A program made the translations under genes and the position numbers. The notes beneath the pieces are model-generated. The model had not been told where the DNA came from. It did no database searches and worked only from the letters and a program-made list of their open reading frames with translations. From Variovorax sp. (lineage in GTDB: Bacteria > Pseudomonadota > Gammaproteobacteria > Burkholderiales > Burkholderiaceae_C), in contig JAGIAI010000041.1 of NCBI GenBank assembly GCA_017744935.1, positions 21,436 to 85,435 on the forward strand: a DNA stretch of 64,000 bases, given 5' to 3'. Of this stretch, positions 27,396 to 37,658 are shown in pieces (the first letter of the stretch is position 1; each line of letters begins with the position of its first letter).

Positions 27396-28979
27396 ATGAG
27401 CATGACAACGAGTACGCAACCCATCCAGTTTTTCCACCGCGGCCGGATCGTCGACGTCAGCGGCGTGCACCCGACCCGTTCGGTGCTCGACTGGCTGCGC
27501 GAGGACGCCCGATGCACCGGCACCAAGGAGGGCTGCAACGAGGGCGATTGCGGTGCATGCACCGTGGTGATTGGCGAATTGGCCGAACCGGGGGAGAAGG
27601 GCGCGATCGGCGGGCTTCGCCTGCAGACGGTCAATGCCTGCATCCAGTTCCTGCCGACGCTGCATGGCAAGGCGCTCTTCACGGTCGAGGACCTCAAGGC
27701 CCAGTGCGGCCACGGCCATGACGCACAGCAGCATGACAAGCATCCGGTGCAGCGCCTGCACCCGGTGCAGCAGGCGATGGTCGACTGCCACGGCTCGCAG
27801 TGCGGCTTCTGCACGCCGGGCTTCGTGATGTCGCTGTGGTCGACCTACGAACACCACCAGGAAGGCCAGACGCGCCCGACCCGGCAGCAACTGGCCGACG
27901 ACCTGTCGGGCAACCTTTGCCGCTGCACCGGCTACCGGCCGATCCTCGACGCCGGCCAACGCATGTTCGACCTGCCGGCGACGCGTCTCGATACGAAGCC
28001 GTTCGTGGAAGCGCTGACTGCGCTGAAGCACGACACCACCTTCGACTACGCCGCGCTGCTGGGCCAGCGGCTGGACCATTTCCATGCACCCACCACGCTG
28101 GAGGAGCTTGCCGCCCTGCGCCAGGCCAAGCCGGCGGCGCAGTTGCTCGCCGGATCGACCGACGTCGGCCTGTGGGTCAACAAGCAGTTCCGCGACCTCG
28201 GCGACATCATCTATGTCGGCGACGTGGCGGAAATGAAGGCGATCGAGGAACGCGCGGATGAGCTCTACCTCGGCGCGGGCGCTTCGCTCGAGTCCGCTTT
28301 CGCGGCGCTCGTGCGGCGTGTGCCGAGCCTGACCGACGTGTGGCTGCGCTTTGCCTCGCCGCCGATCCGCAATGCCGGCACCATCGGCGGCAATGTCGCC
28401 AACGGCTCGCCGATCGGCGATTCGCCCCCGGTGCTGATGTCGCTCGATGCGCTGATCGAATTGCGCCGCGGCAGCGATGTGCGCCGCATGCCGCTGCCCG
28501 ACTTCTACATCGACTACATGAAAAACCGCCTGGAACCCGGCGAGTTCGTTCAGGGCCTCGCGATTCCCAAGGCCGCACTGGCGCGGCAGGTGCGTGCCTA
28601 CAAGATCAGCAAGCGCTTCGACTGCGACATCTCGGCGCTGTGCGCCGGCTTCGCGATCGATCTCGACGGTGATGTGGTGAAGGAAGTGCGCCTCGCGTTC
28701 GGCGGCATGGCCGCGACCGTCAAGCGCGCCGCGAATGCCGAAGCCGCGCTGGTCGGCAAGCCGTGGACGCAAGCCACGGTCAACGCCGCCAAGCTGGCGC
28801 TGGCCAAGGACTTCACGCCGCTGACCGACATGCGCGCGAGCGCCGATTACCGCCTGCAGGTGGCGCAGAACCTGTTGCAGCGACTGTGGCTGGAAACGCG
28901 AACGACCGACCCGCTGCCGGTCGAAGCCACCAGCGTGTGGAGCGTCATGCCGCATGCCGTCGCCGTGGAAGGAGCCTGA
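27396..28979 (+). CDS. xdhA: Xanthine dehydrogenase small subunit (2Fe-2S/FAD)
   Basis: CTGTKEGCNEGDCGACTVVIGEL, GSQCGFCTPGFVMSLW, NLCRCTGYRPILDA; FAD domain AGSTDVGLWVNKQ. Confidence 0.96.
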   Translation: MSMTTSTQPIQFFHRGRIVDVSGVHPTRSVLDWLREDARCTGTKEGCNEGDCGACTVVIGELAEPGEKGAIGGLRLQTVNACIQFLPTLHGKALFTVEDLKAQCGHGHDAQQHDKHPVQRLHPVQQAMVDCHGSQCGFCTPGFVMSLWSTYEHHQEGQTRPTRQQLADDLSGNLCRCTGYRPILDAGQRMFDLPATRLDTKPFVEALTALKHDTTFDYAALLGQRLDHFHAPTTLEELAALRQAKPAAQLLAGSTDVGLWVNKQFRDLGDIIYVGDVAEMKAIEERADELYLGAGASLESAFAALVRRVPSLTDVWLRFASPPIRNAGTIGGNVANGSPIGDSPPVLMSLDALIELRRGSDVRRMPLPDFYIDYMKNRLEPGEFVQGLAIPKAALARQVRAYKISKRFDCDISALCAGFAIDLDGDVVKEVRLAFGGMAATVKRAANAEAALVGKPWTQATVNAAKLALAKDFTPLTDMRASADYRLQVAQNLLQRLWLETRTTDPLPVEATSVWSVMPHAVAVEGA

Positions 28980-28980
28980 C

Positions 28981-31407
28981 ATGAACAAGCCGATCGATCC
29001 GAAGCTCTTCAAGTCGGCCGAGGCCTTTGCCGACTACGTCTCCAACACCGCCGCGCGCATCGATGTGAACGCGGAAGCCAAGGCGCATGGCGACGGCGCG
29101 CGGGTGGGCATCAGCCGCCCGCACGAATCTGCCGCGCTGCACGTTGCCGGCGAGGCGACCTACATCGACGACATTCCCGAACTCGCGGGCACGTTGCATT
29201 GCGCGCTGGGCCTGTCGCCCGTGGCGAACGGCCGGCTCAAGGGCATGAAGCTCGAAGCGATCCGCGCGATGCCGGGCGTGGTCGCGGTGCTGACCGCGGC
29301 CGATATCCCGGGCAGCAACGATTGCGGCTCGATCATTCATGACGACCCGATCCTCTGCAGCGGCGACATCCGCTACATGGGCCAGCCGGTCTTCGCGGTG
29401 ATCGGCGAGACCCGCGATGCCGCCCGCCGCGCCGCCGCACGCGCCAAGGAAGCGCTCGACATCGAGGCAGCGCCGCCGGTGCTCACGCCTCAGGAAGCGC
29501 ACGCGAAAGAGCAGTACGTGGTGCCGCCGATGCACCTCGTGCGCAACACCGACGAAGGCGGCGCCACGGCCGCGATCGCGAAGGCGCCGCACCGGCTCAA
29601 GGCGCAGCTTGACGTGGGCGGGCAGGAGCAGTTCTATCTGGAAGGCCAGATCAGCTACGCCATCCCGAAGGAAGGCGGCTCGATGCATGTGTATTGCTCG
29701 ACGCAGCATCCGAGCGAGATGCAGCATCTGGTCGCGCATGCGCTGCACCTGCATGCCAACGAGGTCCACGTCGAATGCCGTCGCATGGGCGGCGGCTTCG
29801 GCGGCAAGGAATCGCAGTCGGCACTGTTCGCTTGCGTGGCGTCGGTGGCGGCCAACAAGCTGAAGCGGCCGGTCAAGCTGCGGCTCGATCGCGACGACGA
29901 CTTCATGATCACCGGGCGCCGGCACTGCTTCTGGTACGAGTACGAAGTGGGCTTCGACGACGAAGGCCGCCTGCTTGGTGCCGAGATCACGATGGTTTCC
30001 CGCGCCGGCCACTCCGCCGATCTGTCCGGCCCGGTGATGACCCGCGCGCTGTGCCACTTCGATAACGCCTACTGGTTGCCGAACGTGGAGATGCACGGCT
30101 TCTCGGGCAAGACCAACACGCAGAGCAACACGGCTTTCCGCGGCTTCGGCGGCCCCCAGGGCGCGATCGCGATGGAGAACATTCTCGACAGCGTGGCCCG
30201 CGAACTGGGTCGCGATCCCCTGGATGTGCGGCGCATCAATTTCTACGGCAAGACCGAGAACAACGTGACGCCGTACGGCCAGACGGTGGTCGACAACGTC
30301 ATCCATGAACTGGTGGCCGAGCTGGAATCCAGCAGCGACTACCGCGTGCGCCGGGAGGAGATCGCGGCGTTCAATGTGACGAGCCCGGTGCTCAAGCGCG
30401 GCATCGCGCTGGCGCCGCTCAAGTTCGGCATCTCGTTCAACGTCAAGCATTTCAACCAGGCTGGCGCGCTGGTCCACGTCTACAACGACGGCTCGATCCT
30501 GGTGAACCACGGCGGCACCGAGATGGGGCAGGGCCTGAACACCAAGGTGGCGCAGGTGGTGGCGCACGAGCTGGGCGTGAGCTTCGAGTGCGTGCGCGTC
30601 ACCGCGACCGACACGACGAAGGTTGCCAACACGTCCGCCACGGCAGCGTCGACTGGCGCCGACCTGAACGGCAAGGCCGCGCAGGACGCCGCACGGCAGA
30701 TCCGCGAGCGTCTGGCTGCCTGTGCAGCGGCGCGGCATGGCGGCGATGCATCGGCCGTGCGCTTTGCCAACGACAAGGTGGAAGTCAACGGCCGCACCCT
30801 GCCTTTCGCAACGGTCGTGGGCGAGGCCTATCTCGATCGCGTGCAACTCTGGTCCGACGGCTTCTACGCCACGCCCGGCCTGAGTTGGGACAAGGACAAG
30901 ATGCAGGGCCGCCCCTTCTTCTACTTCGCCTACGGCGCGGCGGTGAGCGAAGTGATCGTCGACACGCTCACCGGCGAATGGAAGCTGCTGCGCGCGGACA
31001 TCCTGCACGACGCCGGCAAGTCGCTGAATCCGGCGGTGGACATCGGCCAGGTCGAAGGCGCGTTCATCCAGGGCATGGGCTGGCTCACGACCGAGGAACT
31101 GGTGTGGCACCCGAAGACCGGCCTGCTGACCACCCACGCACCGAGCACCTACAAGATCCCGACCGCCAATGACTGCCCGCCGGTGCTGAACGTGCGGCTC
31201 TACGAAGGCCAGAACTTCGAGGATTCGATCCACCGCAGCAAGGCCGTCGGCGAGCCGCCGCTCCTGCTGCCGTTCTCGGTGTTCTTCGCGATCCGCGATG
31301 CGGTGTCGTCGGTGGGTGACCACAAGGTCGACCCGCCGCTGCGCGCGCCGGCGACCAGCGAGTCGATCCTGCGTGCCATCACCGCGGTTCAGAACGCGGC
31401 CGCCTGA
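28981..31407 (+). CDS. xdhB: Xanthine dehydrogenase molybdopterin-binding subunit
   Basis: GGGFGGKESQSALFA, TNTQSNTAFRGFGGPQG, GGTEMGQGLNTKVAQV. Confidence 0.96.
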   Translation: MNKPIDPKLFKSAEAFADYVSNTAARIDVNAEAKAHGDGARVGISRPHESAALHVAGEATYIDDIPELAGTLHCALGLSPVANGRLKGMKLEAIRAMPGVVAVLTAADIPGSNDCGSIIHDDPILCSGDIRYMGQPVFAVIGETRDAARRAAARAKEALDIEAAPPVLTPQEAHAKEQYVVPPMHLVRNTDEGGATAAIAKAPHRLKAQLDVGGQEQFYLEGQISYAIPKEGGSMHVYCSTQHPSEMQHLVAHALHLHANEVHVECRRMGGGFGGKESQSALFACVASVAANKLKRPVKLRLDRDDDFMITGRRHCFWYEYEVGFDDEGRLLGAEITMVSRAGHSADLSGPVMTRALCHFDNAYWLPNVEMHGFSGKTNTQSNTAFRGFGGPQGAIAMENILDSVARELGRDPLDVRRINFYGKTENNVTPYGQTVVDNVIHELVAELESSSDYRVRREEIAAFNVTSPVLKRGIALAPLKFGISFNVKHFNQAGALVHVYNDGSILVNHGGTEMGQGLNTKVAQVVAHELGVSFECVRVTATDTTKVANTSATAASTGADLNGKAAQDAARQIRERLAACAAARHGGDASAVRFANDKVEVNGRTLPFATVVGEAYLDRVQLWSDGFYATPGLSWDKDKMQGRPFFYFAYGAAVSEVIVDTLTGEWKLLRADILHDAGKSLNPAVDIGQVEGAFIQGMGWLTTEELVWHPKTGLLTTHAPSTYKIPTANDCPPVLNVRLYEGQNFEDSIHRSKAVGEPPLLLPFSVFFAIRDAVSSVGDHKVDPPLRAPATSESILRAITAVQNAAA

Positions 31408-31440
31408 GGGCGCTTCATGTAGCGGCGCTCTGTCTGTATA

Positions 31441-31473
31441 ACTGCCCGCACCTTCCAGACCATCGCGGGCAGT
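31441..31473. promoter_or_regulatory. Inverted repeat overlapping the promoter/start region of the LysR gene
   Basis: ACTGCCCGC-N15-GCGGGCAGT, ending one base before the ATG at 31475; TATAAC -10-like box at 31437-31442. Confidence 0.5.
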
Positions 31474-31474
31474 C

Positions 31475-32449
31475 ATGAGAGACCAGGCGCTACTCGACAA
31501 GATCGATCTCCACCTTATTCGGGTCCTACACACCGTGCTTACCGATCGCAGCGTTTCGCGCGCGGCCATCCGATTGGGGATGTACCAGCCCGCCGTGTCG
31601 GCCGCCCTCAAGCGGCTGCGCGAGCTCTCGGGCGATCCGCTGCTGGTGCGCTCCGGTTCGGGCATGGTGCCGACGGATGCGGGGCTGCGCATGATCGAGC
31701 CCGCGGCGGCGATTTTGCGTTCGGCCGAGATGCTGTTCAGCGACGCCCGCGGCTTCGACCCGCAGACCGCGCAGACCACCTTCCGCATCGCGGCGAGCGA
31801 CTACATGGACCCGCTCTTCCTGCCGCAACTGGTGGCGCGCATCAAGAGCCAGGCGCCGATGTGCCACATCGAGATCCATCCGCTGTCGTCCGACTCGGAC
31901 TACCACGCGCATCTGTCGCTGGGGCAGGTGGACGTGGTGATCGGCAACTGGCTCAAGCCGCCGGAAGACCTGCACATGGCGCGTCTCTTCGGCGACGACA
32001 TCGTCTCGCTGGTCAACAAGGACCATCCGGCGGTGCGGCGCGGCTGGGATTTCGAAAGCTGGCTGGCTGCCGAACACGTCGCGCCGACTCCCACGCACCC
32101 GGGCGCGCGCGGGATCATCGACCAGATGCTCGATGAGATGGGCCGGCAGCGGAACATCACCGCGCGCTGCGCGCACTTCGGGCTGATCCCGGACATGGTG
32201 GCGTCGAGCCTGCTGGTGCTCACCACCGGCCGCCAGTACTGCGAGCGCTACGTCGACCGGCTGCCGGTCGCGATCCTCGAGTGCCCAGTGCCGTTGCCGC
32301 GCCTCATGTACTACCAGCTCTGGCACGAGCGCACCCATTCGTCGAGTTCGGCGCGCTGGCTGCGCGAGCGGACCAAGGAAGTGGCCGCATCGCTGCGGCC
32401 GGCGGCGGTTGCCGCTGCCAATGCCGCTGCCGCGAGCGGCACCGGATAG
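31475..32449 (+). CDS. LysR family transcriptional regulator of the purine gene cluster (inferred role)
   Basis: IDLHLIRVLHTVLTDRSVSRAAIRLGMYQPAVSAALKRLRE HTH; located between xdhB and the NCS2 gene. Confidence 0.92.
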   Translation: MRDQALLDKIDLHLIRVLHTVLTDRSVSRAAIRLGMYQPAVSAALKRLRELSGDPLLVRSGSGMVPTDAGLRMIEPAAAILRSAEMLFSDARGFDPQTAQTTFRIAASDYMDPLFLPQLVARIKSQAPMCHIEIHPLSSDSDYHAHLSLGQVDVVIGNWLKPPEDLHMARLFGDDIVSLVNKDHPAVRRGWDFESWLAAEHVAPTPTHPGARGIIDQMLDEMGRQRNITARCAHFGLIPDMVASSLLVLTTGRQYCERYVDRLPVAILECPVPLPRLMYYQLWHERTHSSSSARWLRERTKEVAASLRPAAVAAANAAAASGTG

Positions 32450-32528
32450 ACCTGGATTGATTCGCGCCCGGCGTCGCGAAGCAGCACGTACCCACGCCAT
32501 CGACCCATAAAGACTCGGAGACAAGACG

Positions 32529-33902
32529 ATGAACCGGACAGAACAAGTGCTCGACCTCGGCGGGCAGGACCTCTCACGACAGCGCACTTCGCGCGCCTCG
32601 AAAAGCTGGGCCGAGCGCCTCTTCAAGCTGGAGGAACACGGCACGACCGTGCGCACCGAGATCGTGGCGGGGCTCACCACCTTCCTCACGATGGCCTACA
32701 TCATCTTCGTGAACCCGACGATCCTCGGGGACGCGGGCATGCCGAAGGACGCGGTGTTCGTCGCCACCTGCCTGATCGCGGCGCTCGGCACGGCGATCAT
32801 GGCGCTCTACGCCAACTACCCGATCGCGCTCGCGCCAGGGATGGGGCTCAACGCGTACTTCGCCTATGTGGTCGTGCTGCAGATGGGCTTCACCTGGCAG
32901 GCGGCGCTGGGCGCGGTGTTCATCTCGGGGTGCCTCTTCCTGCTGGTCACTGTGTTCAAGATCCGGGAGCTGATCATCAAGGGCATCCCGCACTCGATAC
33001 GGGTGGCGATCACGGTCGGTATCGGGCTCTTCCTTGCGATCATCGCGCTCAAGAGCGCGGGCATCGTCGCGCCCTCGAAGGCGACCTACATCACGCTCGG
33101 TGACCTGCACACGCCGCAAGTGGTCCTGGCGACCATCGGCTTCTTCCTGATCGTGGTGCTCGACCGCCTGAAGGTGCCGGGCGCGATCCTGATCGGGATC
33201 GTCACGGTGACGGTGCTGTCGTTCTTCTTCGCGGGCAACACCTTCCACGGCATCTTCGCCGCGCCGCCGTCGATCGCGCCGACCTTCCTGCAGCTCGACA
33301 TCAAGGCGGCGCTCTCGGGCGGCATCCTCAACGTGGTCCTGGTGTTCTTCCTGGTCGAGCTTTTCGACGCGACCGGCACGCTGATGGGCGTGGCGCGCCG
33401 TGCGGGCCTGCTGGTGCCGGGGCGGATGGACCGCCTGAACAAGTCGCTCCTGGCCGACAGCGGCGCGATCTTCGCCGGCTCGCTGCTCGGCACGTCGAGC
33501 ACCACCGCGTATGTCGAAAGCGCCGCGGGCGTCCAGGCAGGCGGCCGCACGGGCCTCACCGCGCTGACGGTGGCCGTGCTGTTCCTTGCCGCGCTGGTCA
33601 TCTCGCCGCTCGCCGGCGCTGTGCCGGCCTATGCAACCGCACCCGCGCTGTTCTTCGTGGCATGTTTGATGCTCAAGGAACTGACCGAACTGGAATGGGA
33701 GGAAACGACAGAGGTCGTGCCCGCCGTCGTGACGGCGCTCACCATGCCCTTCACCTATTCCATCGCCAACGGGCTGGCGTTCGGCTTCATCTCGTACGCG
33801 GTGCTGAAGCTGTTCACCGGCCAGGCCAGGCAGGTGCACTGGATGGTGTGGCTGATCGGCGGCGTATTCCTCTTCAAGTTCATCTACATCGGAGGGCACT
33901 GA
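32529..33902 (+). CDS. NCS2 family purine permease (guanine/hypoxanthine/adenine type)
   Basis: LTTFLTMAYIIFVNPTILGDAGMPKDAVFVATCL, APGMGLNAYFAY, GTSSTTAYVESAAGVQAGGRTGLTA. Confidence 0.95.
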   Translation: MNRTEQVLDLGGQDLSRQRTSRASKSWAERLFKLEEHGTTVRTEIVAGLTTFLTMAYIIFVNPTILGDAGMPKDAVFVATCLIAALGTAIMALYANYPIALAPGMGLNAYFAYVVVLQMGFTWQAALGAVFISGCLFLLVTVFKIRELIIKGIPHSIRVAITVGIGLFLAIIALKSAGIVAPSKATYITLGDLHTPQVVLATIGFFLIVVLDRLKVPGAILIGIVTVTVLSFFFAGNTFHGIFAAPPSIAPTFLQLDIKAALSGGILNVVLVFFLVELFDATGTLMGVARRAGLLVPGRMDRLNKSLLADSGAIFAGSLLGTSSTTAYVESAAGVQAGGRTGLTALTVAVLFLAALVISPLAGAVPAYATAPALFFVACLMLKELTELEWEETTEVVPAVVTALTMPFTYSIANGLAFGFISYAVLKLFTGQARQVHWMVWLIGGVFLFKFIYIGGH

Positions 33903-33994
33903 AGCCGTCCGGCGAGGACGAACTGACGAGACAATAGGCGATCGCCGAGAGGCGGTTCAGGGCTTGAACCACAACCCACAGGCCAGGCATAGGC

Positions 33995-35536
33995 ATGACA
34001 ATCCACAGACTCCAGCTGGCGCACATCACCAAGCGCTACCCCTCGGTGGTCGCCAACAGCGATGTGTCGCTGACGGTGGCGCCGGGTGAGACCCACGCCG
34101 TCCTCGGCGAAAACGGCGCGGGCAAATCCACGCTGATGAAGATCATCTACGGCTCGGTCAAGCCGGACGAAGGCAGCGTGATGTTCAACGGCAATCCGGT
34201 GAACGTGCGCAACCCGCAAGAGGCGCGGGCGCTGGGCATCAGCATGGTGTTCCAGCATTTCAGCCTCTTCGACACACTCACCGTCGCCGAGAACGTCTGG
34301 CTCGGTCTCGACAAGAGCCTGTCGCTCGCCGAGGTGGCCCGCCGTGTGCAGGCCAAGGCCGGCGAATACGGGCTGGACATCGACCCTTCGCGGCCGGTGC
34401 ACACGCTCTCCGTCGGCGAGATGCAGCGCGTCGAGATCATCCGCGCGCTGCTCACCGACCCCAAGCTGCTCATCCTCGATGAGCCGACGTCAGTGCTCAC
34501 GCCGCAGGCGGTGCAGAAGTTGTTCGTCGTGCTCAAGCAACTGGCTTCCGAGGGCTGCAGCATCCTCTACATCAGCCACAAGCTGCACGAGATTCGCGAA
34601 CTGTGCACCGCATGCACCGTGCTGCGCGGCGGCAAGGTCACCGGGGTGTGCAACCCGCAGAACGAATCGAACGAATCGCTCTCGCGCCTGATGATCGGCG
34701 CCGAGCCGCCGCCGCTTACGCACCGGCCGGTGCATGCCGGCGCGGTGGCGCTGCAGGTCAAGGGCCTGACGCTGGCGCGCGAGGACCAGTTCGGCGTGGA
34801 TCTCGACGGCATATCGCTCGACGTGCGCTCGGGCGAGGTCGTTGGAATCGCTGGCGTTTCCGGCAACGGCCAGAAAGAGTTGCTCTATGCGCTGTCCGGC
34901 GAAGACACCCGTGCCCAGGCCGGGATGATCGAGGTCTTCGGCAAGGCTGCGGCGCACTTCCGGCCCCGCCGTCGCCGCGCAATGGGCCTGCATTTCGTGC
35001 CCGAGGAACGGCTCGGTCGCGGTGCGGTGCCGACGCTCGGCCTTGCGCACAACCTGCTGCTCACGCGCAGCAACGCGGTAGGCAAGGGCGGTTGGATTCG
35101 CACCCGCGCACTGAACCAGCATGCCGCCGACATCATCAAGCGCTTCAACGTGAAGGCCGGCGGGCCGGGTGCTGCCGCACGGTCGCTTTCGGGCGGCAAC
35201 CTTCAGAAATTCATCGTTGGCCGCGAGATCGACGCCAACCCCAAGATCTTCATCGTCTCGCAGCCGACCTGGGGCGTGGACGTGGGCGCGGCGGCGCTGA
35301 TCCGCGGCGAGATCCTCGCGCTGCGCGACGCGGGCTGCGCAGTGCTGGTGGTCAGCGAGGAGCTCGACGAGCTGTTCGAAATCAGCGACCGCCTCTACGT
35401 GATTGCCAAGGGGCGACTCTCGCCCTCGATCGACCGCGCCGCCGCCACGGTGCCGCAGATCGGGGAGTGGATGAGCGGCCTGTGGGACAAGTCGCGCCAC
35501 GCCGCCACGGCAGCGCAGGAGGTGGCCCATGCTTAA
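33995..35536 (+). CDS. Nucleoside/BMP-type ABC transporter ATP-binding protein (two ABC cassettes)
   Basis: Walker A GENGAGKSTLMKIIYG, TLSVGEMQRVEIIRAL, second cassette GVSGNGQKELLYAL and LSGGNLQKFIVGREI. Confidence 0.95.
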   Translation: MTIHRLQLAHITKRYPSVVANSDVSLTVAPGETHAVLGENGAGKSTLMKIIYGSVKPDEGSVMFNGNPVNVRNPQEARALGISMVFQHFSLFDTLTVAENVWLGLDKSLSLAEVARRVQAKAGEYGLDIDPSRPVHTLSVGEMQRVEIIRALLTDPKLLILDEPTSVLTPQAVQKLFVVLKQLASEGCSILYISHKLHEIRELCTACTVLRGGKVTGVCNPQNESNESLSRLMIGAEPPPLTHRPVHAGAVALQVKGLTLAREDQFGVDLDGISLDVRSGEVVGIAGVSGNGQKELLYALSGEDTRAQAGMIEVFGKAAAHFRPRRRRAMGLHFVPEERLGRGAVPTLGLAHNLLLTRSNAVGKGGWIRTRALNQHAADIIKRFNVKAGGPGAAARSLSGGNLQKFIVGREIDANPKIFIVSQPTWGVDVGAAALIRGEILALRDAGCAVLVVSEELDELFEISDRLYVIAKGRLSPSIDRAAATVPQIGEWMSGLWDKSRHAATAAQEVAHA

Positions 35537-36686
35537 GCTCGAACCCCGCCCGCAGCTCTCGCGCTTCTGGAGCTACGGCTCACCGATCCTTGCGCTGCTG
35601 ATCACGGTGCTGATCGGCATGGCGCTGTTCGCGGCGCTCGGCAAGGACCCGGTCAAGGGCCTGCTCGTCTTCTTCTGGGAGCCGATCAAGACGCCCTACG
35701 CGCTCGGCGAACTGATGGTCAAGGCGACGCCGCTGCTGATCATCGCGCTGGGCCTTGCGGTGTGCTTCCGCGCCAACGTGTGGAACATCGGCGCCGAAGG
35801 GCAGTTCGTCTTCGGCGCGATCGCGGCCGGTGGCGTCGCGCTCCTGGCCGACAAGACCACAAGCCAGATGATCGTCGTCCCCATCCTGCTCGCAGGCATC
35901 CTGGGCGGCATGGTGTGGGCGGGCATCGTGGCCTTTCTGCGCGACAAGTTCAACGCCAACGAAATCCTCGTGAGTCTGATGCTGGTGTACGTCGCGACGC
36001 TGCTGCTCGGCTACATGGTCTACGGGCCGTGGAAGGACCCGCATGGCTACAACTTCCCGCAGACCAAGACCTTCGAGGCCGTGACGCAGATCCCGCGCCT
36101 GATGAAGGGTTCGCGGGTGAGCATCGGCCTCGTCATCGCGCTGCTGGGCGCGGGGGCCTTGTGGGTGTTCCTGTTCCGCACGCGTGCGGGCTTTGCGCAG
36201 CAGGTCGGCGGGCTGGCGCCGGCGGCGGCGCGCTATGCCGGCTTCTCGGCGCGGCGCGCCGTGTGGATCGCGCTGCTCACCTCGGGAGGAGCGGCCGGTC
36301 TGGCCGGTGCGCTCGAAGTCGCAGGGCCGCTCGGGCAGCTCACCCCTTACGTGCCGGCGGGCTACGGCTTCGCCGCGATCATCGTCGCCTTTGTCGGGCG
36401 GCTGCATCCGGTAGGAATGATCTTCTCGGCGGTGCTCATGAGCATGTTCTACATCGGTGGTGAGCTGGCCCAGTCGCGGCTTGGCTTGCCGAAATCGCTG
36501 ACGGGTGTGTTCCAGGGCCTGCTGCTCTTCACGCTGCTGGCCTGCGACACGCTGATCGCCTATCGCATCCGGCGCAAGGCCGCGCCGAAGGTGTTGCCGG
36601 TTTCGCCGGGAACGTCTTCGCTGCAAGCGAGCACGCCGCTCACGGCACCGGTCGCCCGTCCCGCCACCACGGAAGGAGCTGCATGA
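35529..36686 (+). CDS. Nucleoside/BMP-type ABC transporter permease
   Basis: Hydrophobic; PLLIIALGLAVCFRANVWNIGAEGQFVFGAIAA. Confidence 0.93.
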   Translation: MLKLEPRPQLSRFWSYGSPILALLITVLIGMALFAALGKDPVKGLLVFFWEPIKTPYALGELMVKATPLLIIALGLAVCFRANVWNIGAEGQFVFGAIAAGGVALLADKTTSQMIVVPILLAGILGGMVWAGIVAFLRDKFNANEILVSLMLVYVATLLLGYMVYGPWKDPHGYNFPQTKTFEAVTQIPRLMKGSRVSIGLVIALLGAGALWVFLFRTRAGFAQQVGGLAPAAARYAGFSARRAVWIALLTSGGAAGLAGALEVAGPLGQLTPYVPAGYGFAAIIVAFVGRLHPVGMIFSAVLMSMFYIGGELAQSRLGLPKSLTGVFQGLLLFTLLACDTLIAYRIRRKAAPKVLPVSPGTSSLQASTPLTAPVARPATTEGAA

Positions 36687-37606
36687 TGGAAAGCTACGCA
36701 CTCCTTCTGGGCTCCACCCTGAGCGCCGGCACGGTGCTCGCGATTGCTGCACTGGGCCTCCTGATCAACGAGAAGGCCGGCATCGTGAACCTCGGCGCCG
36801 AGGGCATGATGCTCTGCGCGGCCATCGCCGGCTTCGCGACAGTGGTGACCACGCACAACACCTGGCTCGGTTTTCTCGCCGGCATGGCGGCGGGCGCATT
36901 GCTCGCGGCTTTCTTCGGCGTGCTGGTGATCTGGCTCAACACCAACCAGTACGCCACCGGGCTCGCACTTAGCCTCTTCGGCGTCGGTTTCTCGGCCTTC
37001 GCGGGCATCAACTTCGTGCAGGCCAAGCTGCCGGCGAGCACGAACTACGCGCTGCCGTTGCTGGGCGACATTCCGTTGGTTGGCCCGGCGCTGTTCCGGC
37101 ATCACCCGATGGTGTATTTCGCGGTGCTGCTCACCTTCGGACTGGTCTGGTTCCTCTATCGCACGCGGGCCGGACTGGTGCTGCGATCGGTGGGCGAATC
37201 GCCGGAGTCCTCGCATGCGCTGGGCTACCCGGTGCGGCGCATCCGCTTCACGGCGGTGATCGCAGGAGGTGCGCTGTGCGGGCTCGCGGGCGCGTACCTG
37301 TCGACGGTCTACACGCCGCTGTGGGTGGAGGGCATGGTCGCCGGCCGGGGCTGGATCGCACTGGCGCTGACCACGTTCGCCACCTGGCGGCCGATCCGCG
37401 TGCTGCTCGGGGCGTATCTGTTCGGCGGGGTCTCCATGCTCGGCTTCCATCTCCAGAGCACGGGGGTCCAGGTGCCCAGCCAGTTCCTCAGCATGCTGCA
37501 GTACATCGCACCGATCGTGGTGCTGGCGCTGATCTCGCGCAACCCCGCTTTCATCCGCGTCAACATGCCGGCTTCGATAGGAAAACCGTTCTACCCCGGC
37601 TCATAA
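36683..37606 (+). CDS. Nucleoside/BMP-type ABC transporter permease
   Basis: Hydrophobic; LINEKAGIVNLGAEGMMLCAAIAGFATV. Confidence 0.93.
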   Translation: MMESYALLLGSTLSAGTVLAIAALGLLINEKAGIVNLGAEGMMLCAAIAGFATVVTTHNTWLGFLAGMAAGALLAAFFGVLVIWLNTNQYATGLALSLFGVGFSAFAGINFVQAKLPASTNYALPLLGDIPLVGPALFRHHPMVYFAVLLTFGLVWFLYRTRAGLVLRSVGESPESSHALGYPVRRIRFTAVIAGGALCGLAGAYLSTVYTPLWVEGMVAGRGWIALALTTFATWRPIRVLLGAYLFGGVSMLGFHLQSTGVQVPSQFLSMLQYIAPIVVLALISRNPAFIRVNMPASIGKPFYPGS

Positions 37607-37658
37607 TCGCGTTTCGTTTTGTTTCGTCGCCAACCTGTCCTTTTGAGGATTTCAAACA

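Noticed and set aside
28945-31788. 947-aa minus-strand ORF opposite xdhB
   Set aside because: Mirror-frame artefact of a high-GC gene; xdhB on the plus strand has unambiguous molybdopterin-binding motifs.
33937-33946. Palindrome GGCGATCGCC upstream of the nucleoside ABC operon
   Set aside because: A 10-bp GC-rich palindrome is too short to support a regulatory claim in this genome.
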